A DNA stretch of 64,000 nucleotides from Sinohyriopsis cumingii (Eukaryota; Mollusca; Bivalvia; Unionida; Unionidae), in contig CM068830.1 in the NCBI GenBank assembly GCA_028554795.2, positions 106,987,145 to 107,051,144 of the forward strand, read 5' to 3'. Made by a program: the position numbers and the translations under genes. Numbering within the stretch: the stretch's first letter is position 1; each line of letters starts with the position of its first letter. Shown in pieces: positions 59,170-64,000 of the stretch. Under the pieces are notes generated by a model. The model saw only the letters and a program-made list of their open reading frames with translations, had not been told where the DNA came from and made no database searches.

Positions 59170-59883
59170 TCTTCGTGTCAAAAGTGACATTCCTTGCACA
59201 AAGGCTACCTCTGCTGTCTCTGCTCCCTCTTCCTCCACTTTCAAAGTCATCGACGAGCACTTAGATTGTGCCAGTTGGGAGGCCTTGTAACTTCGCCATC
59301 TCTCTAACATGTTAATTGATGGACCTAGCGGTTTAGGCAAAACCGAATTTGCCAAACGTTTGATCGAACATAAACATCATTTGACCGATCGTCCACCTCA
59401 ACGAATCATGTGGTGTTACAGAGAGTGGCAATCGGTGTGCAGCCTCTTGCGAGAAAGTCAAGGTAAGTCCATCGTATTTGTGGAAGGCATTCCTAGCGAA
59501 GACAACGGAATCGTGTCTGACCCCAGTCAAACCCATCTGGTCATCTTTGACGAAATGTTAAGAGAAGACAAAGAAGAAATTAAACTGTGGTTTACGCGCA
59601 AAGGGCATCATCGTAATGCCAGTGTTATTTACATTACTCAAAATTTGTTTCAACAAAGTAAAGCCCATCGCACCATCAGTCTCAACTCTCATTACGTAGT
59701 ATTGTTTAAAAGTCCTAGAGATAAATCGCAAGTGCAAGTCTTAGCCAAGCAGTTAGGAATGCCTTAGCTAACTCATCGGTTTGAAACCCACCACTCCCGA
59801 ATATTTGCGATTTCGTACCCATTTGTTTCATCATTGCTGTCAAGATGGAGGGCCTGTCCTGTACAAGTCTCCGTTGTCGACTT
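59170..59883 (+). pseudogene. A32/FtsK-type packaging ATPase, element 2
   Basis: The frame starts upstream of the obvious ATG: FKVIDEHLDCASWEAL, a TAA at 59,288, then MLIDGPSGLGKTEFAKRLIE with a Walker A. THLVIFDEMLRED is Walker B with both acidic residues, VIYITQNLFQQ the sensor strand, and SLNSHYVVLFKSPRDKSQVQ the following conserved region. A stop at 59,765 is bypassed by a shift into PTTPEYLRFRTHLFHHCCQD, a plausible C-terminus to 59,883. Core motifs survive better here than in element 1. The family packages DNA into Polinton and other tectivirus-like capsids. Confidence 0.88.
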
Positions 59884-60390
59884 AAGCAAACAAATCTATA
59901 AAAAAAACTCGGACACTCTGGGTCTGTCTCACACATAGTCAGCATTACGTCCCTTCAGTCTCATCTTCCCGTCAAATTGATTTGTGCCTTGTACGGTATT
60001 AGTCGCGAAAAAAAATCCACAAATACTTGCTCATGTCTTAGAAGCAAGTCTCAAAGAAGTCTTACGATGGTTTACGGTGACAGCACGTCAATTACTGCAA
60101 GGCATGATTCAGATTCCTCATTAAACCAAACGCTTTTTTGACAGAAACAAAGTAGCCTTGACACAACTGGCCGATTTCCGCATCAACACTCAAACCAAAA
60201 AGCAAATCATTTTGAAACCTGGTGGGAGCGGTTCTCCCTTGATGAAAAGTCCACCACCATCACTGCAACCACCAGTGGTCAAGACACACGCAACCCCACG
60301 AATGCCTGAGGAAGAAGAGGCACGAGAAACTTTCAAACACCGACAGCAGCTCCCATTCCTAGTAAGATTTCAGCGTCCTTGTTGATCCCT
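59884..60390 (+). pseudogene. Small conserved-looking basic virion protein, element 2
   Basis: A frame with VKLICALYGISRE breaks at an A8 run near 60,010 and shifts to HVLEASLKEVLRWFTVTARQ. After a stop it gives FFDRNKVALTQLADFRINTQ and TKKQIILKPGGSGSPL, then a Pro-rich tail to 60,383. A small protein with an 'NKxALxxLA...R...KR..L...GG' ending sits between ATPase and integrase or near the capsid genes in many Polintons. I recognise the type but cannot name a function. Confidence 0.55.
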
Positions 60391-60414
60391 TCCCCCGCAC
60401 CTCAATGAGAAGAA

Positions 60415-61770
60415 ATGAAAGCTTGGCTTAAACATATGATGTACACTCCTCCTTCGACAGAAGTGAAAAAGAAGGGAAACCAGAAGTGAAAAAAGAAAAG
60501 ACGACCAAAGTAATTCCACGACCACCTCCATCACGACCTTCGACTTCTACTCCCGTGGTCCATCGGACACGTAAATCCGTTTCAGAACCACCCTTTCGCC
60601 CCGTCCAAAGTAGCATCAGCAAGAGTGGGTAACTTATTAAAAATGGAGAAGGTGTTAGCCGGCATTTACTACGATCCATCCCATCCTGTAGGTTACGGAG
60701 GAGATCAGAAATTGTATCGTGCTGCCAAAACCCATTCGACAAGTCTCCATTTACCTCAAATACAACGATGGTTACAGGAACAAGCCACGTACACTTTACA
60801 CAAATCCATTCGTCGAAAATTTTCCAAACGTCTCACTCGAGTGGAGGAAATCGATCATCAATGACAAGCCGATTTAGCCGATGTCTCTCATTTGGCCACC
60901 TACAATCGTGGCTACAAATATTTGTTTTGTGTTATCGACGCCTTTTACAAATTTGCCTGGGTCGTACCATTGACTTCCAAATCGAGCAGTGAATTAGTGC
61001 AATCCCTACAACTGGTGTTGAAACAAAGCGGTATTCACCCTCTTCGATGGCAAACTGACAAAGGTACCGAATTTCTTAACCAAACTTTCCAAAAAGAACT
61101 AAAGAAACGTGACATTCACTCTTTCACCACCGAGAATCCAGAAACCAAAGCCAGCATCGTGAAAGGTTTTCAACGCACCTTGAAAGAACACATGTGGAAA
61201 TATTTTACGCATCACCACACTCTCGAGTACATCGACGTCATACCGCACCTGGTTCAAGCGCACAACCAATCTTACCATCGAAGCATTAGACGACCCCCCC
61301 CCCAAGAAGTGATTATCGACAACGAAGTGACCGTTTCTGAACGCTGTTGGCAGTAGGAGATTGGGTGCGCATTGACAAAACCAAACGCACATTCGACAAA
61401 GGTTACTCATCCAACTGGACCACCGAATTGTTTCTTGTCACTGGTCGAGTTCATTGTCGTCATCCTGCCGTCTATAAATTGGAAGACATAAACGGGGGAG
61501 CGTTAAAAGGAAAGATTTACTTGCCCGAGTTACAACGTGTCACCAAAAAAGAAGACGTGTACGACATCGAAAGCATTCTCGAACGCAGAACCCGTCAAGT
61601 GGAAAAACGACGTGTCAAAGAAGTCAAAGTGCGTTGGAAAGGATATCCTCCCAGTTTTGATTCTTGGATCGACGCTTCGAAAGTCATCGACTATAAAAGA
61701 AGTGACCATCATACCCTTCCACACAGCCTCATCTACCGCTACCACTACAGCGACAACTCTTTCACCTAAG
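60415..61770 (+). pseudogene. Integrase (rve) with C-terminal chromodomain, element 2
   Basis: From 60,643 the frame gives MEKVLAGIYYDPSHPVGYGG and the N-terminal part to a TGA at 60,862. In the same frame, QADLADVSHL carries the first Asp of the triad and YLFCVIDAFYKFAWVVPLTS follows. Next is LRWQTDKGTEFLNQTF with the second Asp. At the third catalytic place the sequence is ASIVKGFQRTLKEH, with Lys/Gly where Glu is expected. After a +1 frameshift near 61,350 come VGDWVRIDKTKRTFDKGY (SH3-like DNA-binding part), then a chromodomain from about 61,550 (VYDIESILERRTRQVEKRRV; VRWKGYPPSFDSWIDASKVI). The chromodomain would tether integration to modified histones. Lost Glu and stops make it inactive. 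Pro/Lys-rich frames at 60,415-60,640 may be its 5' part or a separate gene. Confidence 0.88.
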
Positions 61771-61820
61771 TCTTCTCTGCAAGATTAACAAAAGCAATCA
61801 TTTTGGGTGTAGTGTGGAGA

Positions 61821-62063
61821 ACGTGTGCCTAAAACACAAATCGTCTTTTTCTGCCAAATCTTTGTGGTGTATTGTATCATCGGTCTGGCCATCGCCAATT
61901 TGAGTTTGCAACAAGGAGACAAAAATTGTGGACTATTTTACTAAGCAGTTGCATCGGTTACCTTCTTCCCAATCCTTCCCTGAAATACTCCTCGAACGGA
62001 AACGAGAGCCTTTCGTCTAACGACAGTCACCACTCCAACAACAACCACATTTTGGGCGAATAA
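61821..62063 (+). pseudogene. Small membrane protein, element 2
   Basis: A frame with KTQIVFFCQIFVVYCIIGLA then ANLSLQQGDKN is one membrane segment. A frameshift leads to KLWTILLSSCIGYLLPNPSL, a second hydrophobic segment with a Pro-Asn-Pro end, and a Ser/Asn-rich tail to 62,063. I recognise the 'LW..LLSS..GYLLPNP' type as a small protein that accompanies Polinton capsid genes in invertebrates; its role is unknown to me. Confidence 0.55.
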
Positions 62064-62113
62064 ACTCCTCTGACTTGGAATGACCCCTCGGACAGCCACA
62101 TAACTGTGGAATT

Positions 62114-62670
62114 ATGAACAACAGCAACCAATTTTACTTAACCGTACTCAGTGACAGTTCCATGGAGGTGTTTCCCCATAACACTTTGTGTTGTTACACG
62201 GCCAAATTACCTCAGGCCATCCAATTAGATCACGAAGCCCATTGGGAAGTGGCTTTAGTGGAAATGATTTACCCTACACAAATAAAAAAATCACTGAAAA
62301 GCAAACCATTTTCCAGGTCGAAATCCTGAAAGCATAATTGCAAGAAGAAATAAATATTGTCGGATTTTCAGATGACACAAAGTCAGCAAGCAATCCATCA
62401 TTTAGCATCTACACGTTGAAAATTTCGTCAGACTATCATTTTAGTGTTGAACATTTGGTGGCCACCATTGCGGACAGGTTCGAATTAGCCTTTGGTAAAG
62501 CCCTGAACAGAGCCAAAAGAAGTGTTAAGATTGAGTATAGTAAAATGGCTCGTCGCCTAATGATACAATTTCAGGATTCCGACAAATTGTCCCTCAAGTT
62601 TAATGGTAGTTTGTTTAAACTTTTGGGTAGACATCCACAGACTCAGACGTTTTTGATTATTAAATCATAG
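62114..62670 (+). pseudogene. Penton-like minor capsid protein, element 2
   Basis: The frame begins MNNSNQFYLTVLSDSSMEVF and HNTLCCYTAKLPQAIQLDHE, then HWEVALVEMIYPTQ, a pattern that I associate with the protein encoded directly upstream of the capsid protein in Polintons. A stop at 62,329 and a shift lead to IYTLKISSDYHFSVEHLVAT, KRSVKIEYSKMARRLMIQFQ and LFKLLGRHPQTQTF to 62,670. At about 185 residues it may be shorter than intact homologues. Penton identity (single jelly roll) is inference from place and type. Confidence 0.65.
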
Positions 62671-62678
62671 AAACAAAA

Positions 62679-63932
62679 ATGATGTACCGAGAGTCTTGCG
62701 CCTGTTCCAAGTCGGAACTGGATCTGTTTACCATGATGCCTACTAAGAATCCCAATGGGTCGAATTTCATCCCATCTTTTCTGTCAAATACTCAGGGTCA
62801 GCCCCCATCGCGTTTGAAATCAAAGGACAACCCGAAAATTGCATCGATCTGAATAACAGTTACTTGTACTTGAAAGTGAAAGTGATTGACACGTCAACAG
62901 ACGGTCCCGGTATAAAGAACGATGATAAATCGCCCCCCCCCCTCCTCTTTCAACAATTTCATGCATTCCTTGTTCAGTGAAGTGGACTTGTATTTGAATA
63001 ACAAACTGGTCAGTAGCAGCATGGACACTTACCCTTACCAAGCGTACCTGGAAAATATCTTGACGTACGGAAAAGAAGCTAAGAACACCCCTCTGAATGG
63101 TTGTGTGGTATGGAAACCTGACACAGCGGGCAAGTTTGACGATACCGACTTGATTACAGATAAAGACCCCAACCACGATTTGGGATTCAATGCCCGACGA
63201 AACAAAATCAAAGGTCCCAATAGAAATTTAGAACTGATGGATCGTTTGAATTTAGAGATGTGGTTGCAAAATAAGTATTTGCTAAATGGGGTGGATGTCC
63301 GACTCAGACTGAATCGTAGCAGTGCCGCTTTTCATTTGATAAGTGATGCTGTCTATTACAAAACCATCATCTAACGACCGCCAAGTATCCGATACGACGC
63401 GTGGAATTGAAAACTGTCACCATTCCAGCTGGACATCAATCCATGATCGAAGATCATCTGTTCCAAGGGCAGTTACCCATACGTTTGATCCTTGGTATCG
63501 TCAAAAATACAGCCTTCAAAGGAGCCTTTGATGAAAATCCTTTTGAGTTTCAGCACTACAATGTGTCCAAGATCGAAGTCAGTTAGATGGCAAAACCTTG
63601 TGTACCAGACCTTTCGAACCTGACTTTAGTGACGAGAAGAAGAATTACTTGACCCTGTACGAAGCCACATGCCAGTTATGAGCCAACACCAGTCACGGCA
63701 TTACGTACGAGGATTATGGAAAAATGGTTACACTTTGTGGGCTTTTGATTTCACCCCAGACCAAGGCAGCGTCGAGGGACATTTCCACCCATTAAAATCA
63801 GGACAGATTCGTGTGGAACTTCAGTTTCCAAAGCCAATACCCGTAAACAACACGGTGATCGTCATCCTGTATGCCGAATTTGATAATACCATAGAAATCA
63901 ACAGTTTGAGAGAGGTCATTCCAGACTATTAG
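62679..63932 (+). pseudogene. Major capsid protein, double jelly roll (F54H12.2-type), element 2
   Basis: ATG at 62,679 gives a Cys-containing N-terminus and SELDLFTMMPTKNPNGSNFI, typical for the family. Frames then change at about 62,795 (ENCIDLNNSYLYLKVKVIDT) and at a C-run near 62,935-62,943. The long frame 62,922-63,374 follows (NNFMHSLFSEVDLYLNNKLV; TYPYQAYLENILTYGKEAKN; RNLELMDRLNLEMWLQNKYL). Later frames contain VELKTVTIPAGHQSMIEDHL, QLDGKTLCTRPFEPDF and finally GLWKNGYTLWAFDFTPDQGS with IVILYAEFDNTIEI to 63,932. Almost the full length of about 415 residues is represented, so only small lesions broke it. It forms the icosahedral shell of Polinton virions. Confidence 0.9.
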
Positions 63933-63937
63933 AAGTA

Positions 63938-64000
63938 ATGGAAGACTGTTATCCCTCTTTGAATAGTGGAGAATCTATGGACATGGCATAGGAGGAGACA
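63938..64000 (+). pseudogene. Start of a further gene, element 2 (cut by window end)
   Basis: An ATG six bases after the capsid stop opens MEDCYPSLNSGESMDMA, ending at a TAG at 63,989. The short spacing suggests another virion gene in the same cluster, already broken; too short to name. Confidence 0.35.

Larger units (their letters stand above)
55135..64000 (+). mobile_element. Element 2: decayed Polinton/Maverick provirus, right end outside window
   Basis: Protein-primed PolB (N-terminal half), packaging ATPase, integrase with chromodomain, small membrane protein, penton-like protein and the typical Polinton major capsid protein occur in this order on the plus strand. A divergent gene pair and a minus-strand zinc-knuckle gene lie on the left. 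Frameshifts and stops occur throughout, several at homopolymers. Composition is less AT-rich than element 1, and the integrase type differs, so the two are separate lineages. Left end is uncertain, and no terminal repeat is visible. Confidence 0.9.

Noticed and set aside
59149..59355. Minus-strand frame over the ATPase start
   Set aside because: It is antisense to the N-terminal part of the packaging ATPase and has no motif.

Overview
This is eukaryotic nuclear DNA from an animal, most likely a mollusc and probably a bivalve. The inference rests on tRNA-headed SINEs with target-site duplications, AT-rich non-coding sequence, many minisatellites and foldback elements, and two decayed Polinton/Maverick-type (adintovirus-like) integrated viruses. 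No complete conserved cellular protein-coding gene was recognised. Short open frames outside the viral elements look like chance or repeat-derived frames. Species assignment is inference only.

Layout. (a) 1-30.6 kb is repeat-rich non-coding DNA. It holds at least seven minisatellite arrays (units 25 to about 120 bp), two SINE families (called A and B here), a degenerate repeat family present in opposite orientations at 4.4-5.5 and 18.9-20.3 kb, and two diverged copies of a longer repeat (about 11.3-13.1 and 25.6-26.9 kb), each built round a large foldback palindrome. (b) 30.67-42.33 kb is element 1, a decayed Polinton-like provirus bounded by a 25-bp perfect inverted repeat. Plus-strand virion genes are on the left. 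An HNH endonuclease (minus), a family-B polymerase fragment (plus), an integrase (minus), a phospholipase-A2-like gene (minus) and a packaging ATPase (plus) follow. A SINE-B has inserted into one virion gene, and a deletion fuses the polymerase tail-to-tail with the integrase. (c) 42.8-55.1 kb is intergenic or intronic DNA with one SINE-A, a possible TATA promoter with first exon near 43.7-44.2 kb, a foldback hairpin, a 31-bp minisatellite and an old segmental duplication. (d) About 55.1-64.0 kb is element 2, a different Polinton lineage that runs off the window: a divergent gene pair, a zinc-knuckle gene, the N-terminal half of a protein-primed PolB, an A32/FtsK-type ATPase, a small basic protein, an integrase with chromodomain, a small membrane protein, a penton-like protein and a major capsid protein. 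All are broken by stops and frameshifts.

How the genes work together. In both elements the set is the usual Polinton kit: integrase and PolB for insertion and replication, ATPase for packaging, jelly-roll proteins for the capsid. Element 1 adds a PLA2-like domain (entry-type function in other viruses) and an HNH nuclease. No adenain-type protease was found in either.

The most interesting observation is at the left end of element 2. Two non-histone genes diverge from a shared TATA/CCAAT region. Each is followed, 18 and 31 nt after its stop, by what looks like a replication-dependent histone mRNA 3' end: a GGCCCTTTTCAGGGCC-type stem-loop, a CA cleavage site, exactly 12 nt of spacer and a CGAAAAGAG purine element. 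This suggests that a Polinton-like virus used the host S-phase histone 3'-processing machinery.
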